Origin: Planctomycetota bacterium
GTDB taxonomy: Bacteria; Planctomycetota; Phycisphaerae; Phycisphaerales; UBA1924
Assembly (NCBI GenBank): GCA_018242625.1
Contig: JAFEBO010000006.1
Coordinates: forward strand, 124,001 to 188,000
Length of the DNA: 64,000 nucleotides
Reading direction: 5' to 3'
Each line of letters opens with the position of its first letter. Within the stretch, counting starts at the first letter, position 1. The position numbers and the translations under genes were made by a program. Below, in pieces: positions 16,719 to 25,343 of this stretch. The notes under the pieces were generated by a model, which worked only from the letters and a program-made list of their open reading frames with translations, ran no database searches and was not told the origin of the DNA.

Positions 16719-16747
16719 TTGACAGTCCGACGGCGCGGCGGTACGTT
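16719..16747 (+). promoter_or_regulatory. Candidate sigma-70-type promoter of dnaA
   Basis: A perfect -35 TTGACA (16719-16724) is followed by a 17-bp spacer and TACGTT (16742-16747), a weak -10. The predicted start lies about 107 bp upstream of the dnaA GTG. This is the only strong -35 in the gap; confidence is limited by the poor -10. Confidence 0.45.
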
Positions 16748-16860
16748 TGGCCCCCGGTATTCGCCGCCCTCGGGTGGGAATTTTCGTGCACGGGGAAGCG
16801 GGCCGGGTACGCTTGCCATTCTTCGGGTTTTCGGGTTTCGAACACACGCGCGAGGCAGAC

Positions 16861-18504
16861 GTGAGCACGCCGATGGATTCCGGCTCGACATCACACGGCG
16901 ACAACGCCATCCGCGCCGGCGAAACGATGCGCAGGCCTGAGCCCGCGCCCACACGGCGCACCACGCCGGTCACGCGCCGGCCGCTGGTCAGCCCCGACCG
17001 CAAACTCTGGACCGACATGCTCGAGCACCTGACGCGGGCCTATCCATCAGTCTGCCGCGGCTGGTTCAAGGACATTGACGTTGTGGGAATGGCCGGCGGC
17101 GCGTTCCACCTGCGGGCCCAGACCGTTATCCACCGCGACTACCTCAAGCGCACCAGCGCCGAAGCCTTTAACGATGCGCTCCAGACTGTTTCCGGCCACC
17201 TTATAACGGTCCGCTTCCTCGGACCGGACGACACGATCTCCGAACTGGGCGATCGCGGCCTGCCGGTCTCTCAGCAGTCTCCCGAGCCCGATCCCTATGC
17301 CCCCGAGGACCTGCCGCCGTCACCCCAGGCCGGCGAAGGGCCGCAAACGCATATCGAGGAACCGCCGCTGGTCGAAGTTCGCGCCGTTGAGACGCCGGCT
17401 CCCCAGATCGCCAAGGCGGGGCCTTCCACGAGCCGTGTCCATATCGAGACGCGTTCGCCCGCCGCCCGTCGGGACGAGGCGCTGGTGATCAATCCGGACT
17501 ACACGTTCGGAAACTTCGTGGTCGGGCCGGGGAACCGACTGGCGCACGCCGCGGCGCTCGCGGTCGGCGAGAGCCAGGGGCGGCAATACAACCCGCTGTT
17601 CATCCACGGCGGTGTGGGGCTGGGCAAGACCCACCTGCTCCAGGCGGCGTGCCTGCGGATCCTCGATCACAATCCGGCGGCCCGCGTTTATTACGTCTCC
17701 TGCGAAGGTTTCATGACGCAGTTCATGGACAGCGTGCAGTCGGGGCAGATGAGTGAATTCCGGCATCGCTACCGGGACGTGGACGTGCTGGTTGTCGATG
17801 ACATCCATTTCCTGGCCAAGCGCGACCGCACACAGGAAGAGTTCTTCCACACCTTCAACACGCTCTACCAGGCCGGAAAGCAGATCCTGCTCTCGTCGGA
17901 CGCGGCCCCGGAAGAGATCCCCGATCTTGAGGACCGGCTCGTGAGCCGTTTCAAGTGGGGACTTGTGGCGAAAATTGATCCGCCCTGTTACGAGACGCGT
18001 GTCGCGATTCTGAAGACCAAGGCCAAGGTGCGCGGGCTGGACCTGCCCGACGACTGCGCCTGCCTCATCGCATCGAAGATCGACTCCAACATCCGCGAAC
18101 TGGAGGGAGCGATCACGCGCGTCCAGATTCTCGCGAGCGTGGAGCATCGCCCGATCGACCTCTCCCTGGTCAAGGGCTCTCTCGGCGATCATGCGCCCGA
18201 AGCCCTGCCCGAGCCGAGCATGCAGCAGATCGTCACCGCGGTGACCGATTTCTACCGCATCCGGCTCTCGGATCTGCAGAGCAAAAAGCGGCTGCGGAGC
18301 GTGACGCTGCCGCGCCAGGTGTGCATGTATTTCGCGCGCAAGCTCACCCGCCTCTCGCTCGAGGAGATCGGAGCCTTCTTCGGTGGGCGGGACCATACCA
18401 CCGTGATGCACGCGGTCCGGGCCGTCGAAAATCGCGCCGAACTCGAGCCCGACTGCGGTCCCCAGCTCAAGGCGATCGAAGAGCGGATCCGGGCCGCCGG
18501 GTAG
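16861..18504 (+). CDS. dnaA: Chromosomal replication initiator DnaA
   Basis: DnaA binds oriC and melts it to start replication. The start is GTG at 16861, supported by GAGG five bases upstream, giving 547 residues. This is longer than the usual 450-470, mainly through an N-terminal extension and a Pro/Glu-rich domain II. Walker A is [13 protein letters not shown] (about residue 250), Walker B is VLVVDDIHF (about 309), and the domain IV DNA-recognition signature is [13 protein letters not shown] (about 505). dnaN lies 5 kb downstream on the same strand, with unrelated genes between. A TTATCCACC resembling a DnaA box occurs inside the gene at about 17126, but no cluster was seen. Confidence 0.97.
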   Translation: MSTPMDSGSTSHGDNAIRAGETMRRPEPAPTRRTTPVTRRPLVSPDRKLWTDMLEHLTRAYPSVCRGWFKDIDVVGMAGGAFHLRAQTVIHRDYLKRTSAEAFNDALQTVSGHLITVRFLGPDDTISELGDRGLPVSQQSPEPDPYAPEDLPPSPQAGEGPQTHIEEPPLVEVRAVETPAPQIAKAGPSTSRVHIETRSPAARRDEALVINPDYTFGNFVVGPGNRLAHAAALAVGESQGRQYNPLFIHGGVGLGKTHLLQAACLRILDHNPAARVYYVSCEGFMTQFMDSVQSGQMSEFRHRYRDVDVLVVDDIHFLAKRDRTQEEFFHTFNTLYQAGKQILLSSDAAPEEIPDLEDRLVSRFKWGLVAKIDPPCYETRVAILKTKAKVRGLDLPDDCACLIASKIDSNIRELEGAITRVQILASVEHRPIDLSLVKGSLGDHAPEALPEPSMQQIVTAVTDFYRIRLSDLQSKKRLRSVTLPRQVCMYFARKLTRLSLEEIGAFFGGRDHTTVMHAVRAVENRAELEPDCGPQLKAIEERIRAAG

Positions 18505-18598
18505 CCCTTTCGCCGGACGCCCGCCGGCAGATCGGGCGGAATTTCCCTTGGAAAGCAGAGGGCCCTTGGTTACGCTCGGCGTTCTGGAGAGCCTGATT

Positions 18599-19771
18599 AT
18601 GCATTGCTCGATCCGAACCGGTATTTGCGCGGCCGCATTGTCTCTGATGTTCACCAACGCGGGCCTCGCCCAGTGCCCGGCTGTTGCGACCGACCTGATC
18701 GCCGGCTACAGGGCGACGGGGCCGATCCGGGTGGGCGTTCCGCAGCCCACGGGTGCCGCCTGGCAGTTTCGCCGGGGAGGGATCAACGGCCCTCTTCTCG
18801 AGGCGATCGACTCGCCGTCGTGGTCGGCGCCCGCATGGGGAAGCCCGGCCTTGGCGTATCTCGTGCCCTGCGCCGGGCCCGTCTATTCCAACGTCCCCGG
18901 CGAGAACGAGAACAAGTTCTACGACCGCGAGCCCTCCTTTGCGGGCATCATGATGCACCCGCTCGATGGCAACGATTCGGTCGCGATCTTTACCGCGCAG
19001 AACGCCGTCACGATCGAGAGCTTTTCCTGCAAGGCCGAAGTCCTCGGCGACCTCAGCAACGGCGCGACGTTTGCGGTCTCGACGATCATCTCCGGAAACT
19101 CGGTCCAGCGGATCGCCCCGATGCTCGTCCATTGGACGACGAGCGGCAGCACGCTGGCTTCCGCCGCCGGCCTGCCCTGGCATCTCCAGCCGGGCGACAG
19201 AATCGTCATCAACACCGGATCCAACGGGGATCCGACCGAAGACTGGATCAGCATCCGCGCCGACATGACGCTCAGCGGCGGCCCGACTCTGCTCGGCCCC
19301 CCCAAGGACACGGGCACGTGCTACGGCGGAACGGTCGAGCTCCACGCGCCGGCCGTGGGCAGCAACCTGCAGTACCTCTGGCAGATCTTCAACACCGCCA
19401 CGACAACCTGGACCAACCTGGGCAACGGCCCCAACAACATCGGCACCATCGCGGGCGCGCAGAGCGACACGCTCACGATCTCGGGCACAACCCCGTGGAG
19501 CGAAACCGGCTACCGGGTGCTCGTAACGAATTCCTGCGGCAGCGTGACCAGCGCGCCGGCCCAGGTTCGTTTCTGCGCCGCCGATCTGACCTGCGACGGC
19601 TTCGTGGACGATTCAGATTTTTCGGTTTTCGTCGTCGCGTACAACATGCTTCTCTGCGACGATCCCGCCATGCCCGCGGGCTGCCCGGCCGATCTGAATC
19701 TGGATGGACTCGTGGACGATACGGATTTTTCAATTTTCGTTGTTGCGTACAACGCGCTGCTGTGTCCGTGA
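18599..19771 (+). CDS. Secreted Ig-like protein with duplicated dockerin-like C-terminal module
   Basis: From the ATG at 18599 the protein is 390 residues and begins with a signal peptide (MHCSIRTGICAAALSLMF, cleavage near AGLAQC). The middle is probably beta-sandwich. The segment from CYGGTVELHAPAVGSN to YRVLVTNSCGSVTS, with two Cys framing it, looks like an immunoglobulin-like domain of the kind used in bacterial surface proteins. The last 65 residues are the dockerin-like module (nt 19574-19768) with loops VDDSDF and VDDTDF, ending ALLCP. The first repeat has an additional Cys. Function and binding partner are unknown. It follows dnaA by 94 bp on the same strand but is unlikely to be functionally linked to it. 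Confidence 0.85.
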   Translation: MHCSIRTGICAAALSLMFTNAGLAQCPAVATDLIAGYRATGPIRVGVPQPTGAAWQFRRGGINGPLLEAIDSPSWSAPAWGSPALAYLVPCAGPVYSNVPGENENKFYDREPSFAGIMMHPLDGNDSVAIFTAQNAVTIESFSCKAEVLGDLSNGATFAVSTIISGNSVQRIAPMLVHWTTSGSTLASAAGLPWHLQPGDRIVINTGSNGDPTEDWISIRADMTLSGGPTLLGPPKDTGTCYGGTVELHAPAVGSNLQYLWQIFNTATTTWTNLGNGPNNIGTIAGAQSDTLTISGTTPWSETGYRVLVTNSCGSVTSAPAQVRFCAADLTCDGFVDDSDFSVFVVAYNMLLCDDPAMPAGCPADLNLDGLVDDTDFSIFVVAYNALLCP

Positions 19772-19813
19772 CGGACTGGCCGGAATGCGCGGCGCTTTGG
19801 GTAAACTCGCGGC

Positions 19814-20137
19814 GTGAAAGAGCTTTCCAGCTGGAAACCCGCTGCCGCTCTGCTGGTCGCCGTGCTCATCGGCCTGCTCTTTCTTGTTGTCGGAGTTGAC
19901 GGCGTTCTCACCGGGCGCATGAGCCGCCGCGGCTATTCCGGTTCGGGCTTCAGCGCCGGCCGCGCCTTCGGATGCGCTCTCATCTTCCTCGGCCTCGCGT
20001 GGTTCCGCGCGCTCTGGATGCTCGGGAGCAGCTCGGCGTTCGATCTCGAAGACGGGCCCCTGCGGTTTCTGATTCTCCTCGCGGCCGTCTCCATCGCCGT
20101 GTCGCTCCCGTTGCTCTTCCTAGACGTGGCGTTCTAA
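19814..20137 (+). CDS. Small three-span membrane protein of unknown function
   Basis: The frame starts at GTG 19814 and encodes 107 residues. Three hydrophobic helices are seen: AAALLVAVLIGLLFLVVGV, a central FGCALIFLGLAWFRALWML, and a final LILLAAVSIAVSLPLLFL. A Gly/Arg/Ser-rich loop (SRRGYSGSGFSAGRA) separates the first two. No family was recognised. It lies 42 bp after the dockerin-tagged secreted protein and 53 bp before another small membrane protein, so the three may share a transcript. The consistent hydrophobic periodicity supports a real gene despite its size. Confidence 0.6.
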   Translation: MKELSSWKPAAALLVAVLIGLLFLVVGVDGVLTGRMSRRGYSGSGFSAGRAFGCALIFLGLAWFRALWMLGSSSAFDLEDGPLRFLILLAAVSIAVSLPLLFLDVAF

Positions 20138-20190
20138 TCCCTCTGCGGGCGGCGAGTGAGGCTCGGCCGGGTTCCCAGTAAGCTTGCGGC

Positions 20191-20682
20191 ATGAAACCGC
20201 ATTCCAAGATCAGGAAGACGGTGAAGTGGGCGGGGGTTGTGTTTTCCGCCGTGTGCTTCGCAGCGTGGATCGGCAGTGCGTGGTTCCGCTTGTGTTGGCT
20301 GGGAAAGCAAGGGCACGGTGCGGGTTTCGGCGCTGGCGTCGTCAACTTTGGGTGGATGGCCCCGGGACTGCCGGAGTATGTTCCGCGCGGCTGGTCGTTC
20401 CCCCGCCAACTCGAAGCATTCCGATGGAACTTCTTGTGGGAGGATTCTGGCGACATTCTTGTGTTTCAGGTGCCGCTCTGGGCCGTCTTGGCGCCCCTGC
20501 TGATGGCGACAGCAGCAGCGTGGAAACTGGATTCGCTCGCTCGCCGTCGCGCCCGCACAGGGCTTTGTAAAAACTGCGGCTACAACCTTTCCGCCACTCC
20601 TACCGCGTCGAGATGCCCAGAGTGCGGGGCGAGTGCGGATGAGGCTCTGCGGCGTTCCGGGCAAATTCGACGCATGCATTAG
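20191..20682 (+). CDS. Membrane protein with C-terminal zinc ribbon
   Basis: This 163-residue protein begins MKPHSKIRKTVKW and has an N-terminal membrane helix (AGVVFSAVCFAAWIGSAWF) and a second one near residue 95 (VPLWAVLAPLLMATAAAW). A basic stretch (LARRRARTG) is followed by a four-Cys ribbon, CKNCGYNLSATPTASRCPEC, which should bind zinc in the cytoplasm. The loop between the helices contains several Trp and Pro and would face outward. It belongs with the other CxxCGY-type proteins of this window. Function is unknown. A strong bidirectional terminator follows at 20760. Confidence 0.78.
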   Translation: MKPHSKIRKTVKWAGVVFSAVCFAAWIGSAWFRLCWLGKQGHGAGFGAGVVNFGWMAPGLPEYVPRGWSFPRQLEAFRWNFLWEDSGDILVFQVPLWAVLAPLLMATAAAWKLDSLARRRARTGLCKNCGYNLSATPTASRCPECGASADEALRRSGQIRRMH

Positions 20683-20759
20683 ATTTCGGCCCCGAAGGAC
20701 CCCGGTAAAACAACGCGTTGCCTTTGGCTGGTTTTCGATCGCCCCCGAATCAAATGAAA

Positions 20760-20790
20760 AAAGGGGAGACGCGTTCTGCGTCTCCCCTTT
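20760..20790. terminator. Bidirectional terminator between convergent genes
   Basis: A perfect 13-bp stem (A at 20760 through GC at 20772, pairing with 20778-20790) with a 5-base loop GTTCT is flanked by an A-run on the left and T-rich sequence on the right. It can stop transcription from both the zinc-ribbon gene and tkt, which converge here. Confidence 0.85.
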
Positions 20791-20850
20791 CTTATTGATC
20801 TTTGATTTTCTCTGTGCCTCAGTGTCTCTGTGGTGAATGCCTTCCGGCTT

Positions 20851-22806
20851 TCAATCCACGCCGAGCAGTTTCTTCGCCTCTTTGACGACGTCCTGCGCCG
20901 TCAGCCCGCACATTTTGAGCATCTCGTCGGGCGTCTTGGCGCTCTTGGGGATGCGGGTGACGTGCATCTGCTTGAGGCGGAAGGCGTCGCCGCTCTCGGT
21001 GAGAGCGTCGGCGATGGCCGAGCCCAACCCGCCGCCGTAGTTGTCCTCGAGCGTGATGATGTTGCCGTTGGCCTGGTTGATCAGGTCGAGCACGCCGTCG
21101 GAATCGAAGGGCAGGCTGTACATATCAAGCAGGGTGGCGCTGATGCCGGCCTTGTCGAGCAGTTCGATCGCCTTGTTCGCCTCGTGCACCATGTAGCCGC
21201 ACGCTGCGATGACAAGGTCCTTGCCCTCGGCGAGCGTCTGGAAGCCGCCCAGGTTGAAAACGTCCTTGTCGCTGTAAAGGAACTCGGTGTCGGCACGCAG
21301 CGTCCGCATGTAGCAGGCGCCCTCGTACTCGGCCATGACGCCGACCAGGGCATAAGCCGAATACGCGTCCGAGGGCTGCAGCACGTAACAGCCCGGATTG
21401 CCGCGGTGGTCCTTCATCGTGCCGAGCGAGCGGAACCACGCCACGTCGGGCAGGCTCATCTGGCTCGGGCCGTCCGAAGCCAGCGTGATGCCGCTGTGGC
21501 TGCCCACGAGCTTGAGGTTCGCGCCCGAGTAGATCGCCATCTCGATCTGGTCGTACGCACGCGTGAAGAACTTGCTGAAGGTCGAGATGAACGGGATTTT
21601 TCCGGCCGCGGAAAGCCCGGCACCGACCCCCACCATGTTCTGCTCGGCGATCTTGCATTCAAAGAAGCGGTCCGCGGAACCCGAGTCCTTTTTGAACATC
21701 TCGCTGAAGGTCGAGTTGGAGACGTCGGCGTCGAGAACGACAACCTTCTTGTTCACCCGCCCAAGAGCCCGCAGCGCGATGCCGTACGCTCGGCGCGTCG
21801 CCACGACGCCCGAATGCATCAGGCTTTCCATGTCGAAAGACTTCATCGCCTCGGGCATGCCCGGCATATCGCCCACGGCCAGGTCGGGCGTGCTGATCTC
21901 CGGGGGCGGCTCGATGGTGAAAGAGTCGCTCTGCGCGAGGCTGCTCGTCAGTTCCATCCGCTTCTGGTCGAGCTCCGCGAGCGCCTTCTTGAGCGCATCG
22001 CCCGTCGCGGGCTTGCCGTGCCAGCCCGCGCCCTGCATCGATTCGGCACCCCAGCCCTTCACCGTCTTCGCGACCACCGCCATCGGCTTGGTCGCTTTCT
22101 CAAAGGCATCGAAAGCGTTCTTGATCTGCGTCGGGTTGTGCCCGTCGATCACCTTGACGTCAAACCCGTACGCCTCGAGCTTGGCCTCCATCCGCTCGGC
22201 GCTCTGCTGCGAGCTCACACGGTCGGTCTGGCCGAATTCGTTGCAGTTGAAGATCGGGAGGACTTTGTTCAACTTGTGATCGATGATGTAATCGAGCGCC
22301 TCGGCGATCTGCCCCTCGCGCGATTCGCCGTCGCCGATGATGCAGTAGATGCGCTTGTCAAACCCATCGAGCCGGGCCGCCTGGGCAAGACCGGCGGCGA
22401 TCGAGAGTCCCTGGCCCAGCGAGCCGGTCGCCGCGTCAAAGAACGGGAAACCCTCCATCGGGTTCGGATGCCCGTCCAGTTCGCTGTTCATCGAACGCAG
22501 GTTCTTGAGGTCGTCAATGGTCAACCGGCGACGGTTGTTCGGATCCTTGCCGTACATCACGCCCAGCTTGGCGCACGCCGCGTAAACCGCCGGCACCGCG
22601 TGACCTTCAGAAAGCACAAGGCGATCGGCGGTCGGGTAGTCGGGGTAGTCCGGACTCCACCGCATCGTGTGGAACATCAGCACCGTGACGATGTGCCCGA
22701 TACCCATTGAGGAACTGGGGTGCCCCGCACCGGCGGCGGCGGTCATTTCCAGGGCAAGACGATCCAGTTCAATGGCTTGTGCGTGAACGGCGGCTTCGAA
22801 TGACAT
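20851..22806 (-). CDS. tkt: Transketolase
   Basis: Transketolase moves two-carbon units between sugar phosphates using thiamine diphosphate, linking glycolysis and the pentose phosphate pathway. From the ATG at 22806 (MSFEAAVHAQAIELDRLALE), with GGAGG eight bases upstream, the protein has 651 residues, normal for the family. The N-terminal part has AGAGHPSSSMGIGHIVTVL and DGHPNPMEGFPFFDAATG, and the ThDP-binding core is IIGDGESREGQIAEALDY. The pyrimidine-domain part follows with GAGLSAAGKIPFISTFSKF. A candidate promoter and 200-base structured leader lie upstream. It converges with the zinc-ribbon gene. Confidence 0.96.
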   Translation of the reverse strand: MSFEAAVHAQAIELDRLALEMTAAAGAGHPSSSMGIGHIVTVLMFHTMRWSPDYPDYPTADRLVLSEGHAVPAVYAACAKLGVMYGKDPNNRRRLTIDDLKNLRSMNSELDGHPNPMEGFPFFDAATGSLGQGLSIAAGLAQAARLDGFDKRIYCIIGDGESREGQIAEALDYIIDHKLNKVLPIFNCNEFGQTDRVSSQQSAERMEAKLEAYGFDVKVIDGHNPTQIKNAFDAFEKATKPMAVVAKTVKGWGAESMQGAGWHGKPATGDALKKALAELDQKRMELTSSLAQSDSFTIEPPPEISTPDLAVGDMPGMPEAMKSFDMESLMHSGVVATRRAYGIALRALGRVNKKVVVLDADVSNSTFSEMFKKDSGSADRFFECKIAEQNMVGVGAGLSAAGKIPFISTFSKFFTRAYDQIEMAIYSGANLKLVGSHSGITLASDGPSQMSLPDVAWFRSLGTMKDHRGNPGCYVLQPSDAYSAYALVGVMAEYEGACYMRTLRADTEFLYSDKDVFNLGGFQTLAEGKDLVIAACGYMVHEANKAIELLDKAGISATLLDMYSLPFDSDGVLDLINQANGNIITLEDNYGGGLGSAIADALTESGDAFRLKQMHVTRIPKSAKTPDEMLKMCGLTAQDVVKEAKKLLGVD

Positions 22807-23528
22807 GCGGAAAACCTCCGAAACTTGAGCGCAACAGATTGCAGACCCGGCCAGCCCCATTCGCAAAGCAGACATCGCCCCCGCGCCGACACGCGTCGGC
22901 GATGGGGTAGCCACCTACGTCGAGTCGGACGACTTCGTTCGAACCCCGCCCGGGTGCCATGCAGGCCTTCCCACGGGGTTCTATCGCCGGATGGAATCCG
23001 GACGGCGTGAGTATCTGCAAACAAACCCGTCTTGACAACCAGAAACGCCCCGACTGAGCCCGAATTCCCCGTTCGAGCGGGGCCGTCGCCCAGCAGAATC
23101 CCCACCACGGCCGTTCCGGGGTCTTCCTCTGCAAAGCATTGCCATTTATGCGTTTATGGACATTTTGCAGATCCGCCCCTCGCCTCACGTCCTTGCTCGT
23201 CGCTGCCGCCACTCTTCGCGAATCCGGTGCAATTCGCGGCGGGATTTCAGGCAGACCGATCGCGATTGGCGCAAGCCCCCGTTTCGATCTGATCCGCATT
23301 CCGCAGGAGCTTTGGGGGGAATGCGGGCATCGCCGAACGGGAGGGCGTCGTCCAATAAGCGGCTTGCTTGGGAGTCTTCCTCACGCAGCGACCGAAGTTG
23401 TCCGGCAAATTTTTCGAAGGGGCCACAAGGGGTGGGGGATGGTTCGCTTTTTGAGCTATCTGTCTGGTACACTTGCTCCGGCGTCGGCCGGCCTTGCCGC
23501 CAGACGCCAACACCCGCACGGAGGATGC
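22807..23528. other. 722-bp divergent intergenic region between tkt and dnaN
   Basis: No credible gene was found. The left part is the presumed tkt leader. It contains a 7-bp GC hairpin at 22883-22900 (CGCCGAC/GTCGGCG) overlapping an alternative CATCGCC/GGCGATG pairing. A CCCCG/CGGGG inverted repeat lies near 23067-23082 and an AT-richer patch near 23142-23165. The right end holds the dnaN ribosome-binding site GGAGG (23520-23524). Frames crossing this region have no recognisable domain. A GTTCGAAC near 22937 looks like a tRNA T-loop but has no pairing stem. Confidence 0.45.
23010..23038 (-). promoter_or_regulatory. Candidate tkt promoter
   Basis: On the minus strand TTGTCA (23038-23033, one mismatch to TTGACA) is followed by a 17-bp spacer and GATACT (23015-23010, two mismatches to TATAAT). 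The predicted transcript start leaves a leader of about 200 bases before the tkt ATG. Confidence 0.5.
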
Positions 23529-24713
23529 ATGAAAGTCATTTGCGATCGCGGCGCGCTTCTGGACGCCATTAACCTGATCTCCGGCGCGGTCGCTGCCCGA
23601 ACCCCCAAGGTTCAGCTCACCTGTGTGAAGCTCAGCGCAACCAAGCACGGCAACGCGGGTGAACTGACGCTCGTGGCGACGGATGCCGAGATTTCTCTGC
23701 GTCTGAAGCTCGCCCAGGTGGACGTCCAGCAGCCGGGAGAGGCGCTCGTCCCCGCGGACAAGCTGCGCCAGATCGTCTCGGCGGAAGACTCCGAGCCCAC
23801 GCTGACCATCGAAACAGAGAGCGAAATCGTCCATATCCGCGGCCAGGATGCCCACTTCAAGGTCTTCGGTTACCAGGTCGGCGATTTCCCGCCCGTGCCC
23901 GAGATCGGCGCGGTGGTTGCCGGCAGCGACGGCACGAAGGCGAAGGCAGTCTTTACCCACAATGCGGGAGTTCTCTCCGGCACCGTCGCCCGAACACTCT
24001 TCGCGACGGCACGGGAAAACAGCCGCTACGCGATCAACGGCGTGCTGCTCAAGCGCGACGGCAAAAAGCTCGAAATGGTCGCGACCGACGGCCGGCGCCT
24101 GGCGCTCTGCCGCTCCACTCTGGCCGGAGGGGGCGACAAGGACGCCAAGACGATCTCGTGCATCGTTCCGACCAAGGCCCTGAACATGCTCCAGCGGCTG
24201 CTCAGCAACCCCGAAGAGAACGTCCAGGTCGCCATCACGGACAATCAGGTGTTTTTCGGGATCGGCGGCGGCGTCAAGAACGAGACACAGCGCGCGGTTC
24301 TGAGCTCAATCCTGGTTGAAGGCGCCTTCCCCCCATACGAGGACGTGATCCCCAAGGACCAGGACAAAAAGGTCACCTTCGATCGCGACGTTCTCTCCAG
24401 CGCTGTCCGGCGTGCGGCCCTGCTCACAAACGAAGAGTCGCGGGGCGTGCGGATGAGCTTTTCGGCCAAGAAAAAACACTTGGAGCTCTCCAGCCGTGCC
24501 CCGGAAATGGGTGAGGCAAAGGTCGATATCGACCTTGCGGGCTACGAGGGCGACGACATCGAGATCGGTTTCAACCCGACCTTTATCACCGACGCCCTGA
24601 AAGTGATCTCCGATCCGCAGGTCATCATGGAACTCAAAGCGCCGAACAAGCCGGGCGTCGTCAAGAGCGGCGGCGACTTTGTCTATGTGGTGATGCCGGT
24701 CAACCTGCAGTAA
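23529..24713 (+). CDS. dnaN: DNA polymerase III sliding clamp, beta subunit
   Basis: DnaN is the ring-shaped processivity clamp of DNA polymerase III. The ATG at 23529 is four bases after GGAGG, giving 394 residues, slightly longer than the usual 365-380. The N-terminus MKVICDRGALLDAINLISGA, an internal EGAFPPYEDVIPKD and the C-terminal KPGVVKSGGDFVYVVMPVNL match the three-domain clamp. The C-terminal MPVNLQ corresponds to the canonical MPMRL clamp ending. The open frame extends upstream to 23139, but that part is not clamp-like. dnaA is about 5 kb upstream on the same strand; recF and gyrB do not follow. Confidence 0.96.
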   Translation: MKVICDRGALLDAINLISGAVAARTPKVQLTCVKLSATKHGNAGELTLVATDAEISLRLKLAQVDVQQPGEALVPADKLRQIVSAEDSEPTLTIETESEIVHIRGQDAHFKVFGYQVGDFPPVPEIGAVVAGSDGTKAKAVFTHNAGVLSGTVARTLFATARENSRYAINGVLLKRDGKKLEMVATDGRRLALCRSTLAGGGDKDAKTISCIVPTKALNMLQRLLSNPEENVQVAITDNQVFFGIGGGVKNETQRAVLSSILVEGAFPPYEDVIPKDQDKKVTFDRDVLSSAVRRAALLTNEESRGVRMSFSAKKKHLELSSRAPEMGEAKVDIDLAGYEGDDIEIGFNPTFITDALKVISDPQVIMELKAPNKPGVVKSGGDFVYVVMPVNLQ

Positions 24714-24773
24714 GTTCCGCGCCCGCAGGGCGTTAAGGCCCCGGACACTACGAACCTTGAAGCTGAAGCGCCA

Positions 24774-25217
24774 TCAAACCCGCGCACAACGGCGGTGACG
24801 GTGCACACGCCTTGTCTCCATCGATCTGCGATCCCCGACATTGTCGTTCCGGGTGCTGGGAAGCTGGATCGCGGCGATCTTGGAGGAGAGTTTCGAAACC
24901 CCGGCCGAAGATGAAGGCGGGGCTGCCGGTGGCGTCTGCGAAGGCTGAGGGGAAACGGCCGGGCCGGGGAGACGGGGGGCCCGTCGCGGCGTGAAGGCCG
25001 CGGCGCGGCGATCGGCCTGCCAGGTCGCGAGGCAAAGGGCGGGGAGGACGAAGGCGCTGAGGATGGCGGCGAGCTGCCAGGTGGGGAGCGAGGGAAGCAT
25101 TTCCGGCTGGACGAGCAACCAGACCAGAACGGCGCCGGCCAGAAGCGTGCCAATGCCGACGGAAGCGATGCCGGCGCAGCGAACTGAACGAACAAAGCGG
25201 TGCATGAAGATCCCCAA
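24774..25217 (-). CDS. Small membrane protein with Pro/Ser-rich tail, unknown function
   Basis: The frame encodes 147 residues from ATG 25217, or 143 from ATG 25205. Two closely spaced hydrophobic helices occupy the first half (CAGIASVGIGTLLAGAVLVW and a WQLAAILSAFVLPALCLATW stretch). The second half is Pro/Ser/Arg-rich and likely disordered. No family was recognised. It sits alone on the minus strand between dnaN and bamA, both rightward. The hydrophobic periodicity favours a real protein, but a spurious frame cannot be excluded. Confidence 0.5.
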   Translation of the reverse strand: MGIFMHRFVRSVRCAGIASVGIGTLLAGAVLVWLLVQPEMLPSLPTWQLAAILSAFVLPALCLATWQADRRAAAFTPRRAPRLPGPAVSPQPSQTPPAAPPSSSAGVSKLSSKIAAIQLPSTRNDNVGDRRSMETRRVHRHRRCARV

Positions 25218-25343
25218 GATCGGCGCGCGTCAGCGCGGGAGTCAAACGTACCCTCCCGGACCGCAGAGTTCTAGCGATCGCCCAACACACTCCGGAAACT
25301 TCAGAAAGTTTTTCGACCGAGCACAGACGGCCGCACCGTATTT

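Noticed and set aside
17120..17140. TTATCCACC inside dnaA as a DnaA box
   Set aside because: A single imperfect copy within coding sequence; no cluster nearby.
17320..18657. Long minus-strand open frame antisense to dnaA (445 codons)
   Set aside because: Shadow of the conserved dnaA coding frame.
20830..22710. Long plus-strand open frame antisense to tkt (626 codons)
   Set aside because: Arg/Val/His-rich shadow of transketolase with no motif.
22925..22962. tRNA-like GTTCGAAC sequence followed by a GCCA
   Set aside because: The flanking bases cannot pair as a T-stem or acceptor stem on either strand.
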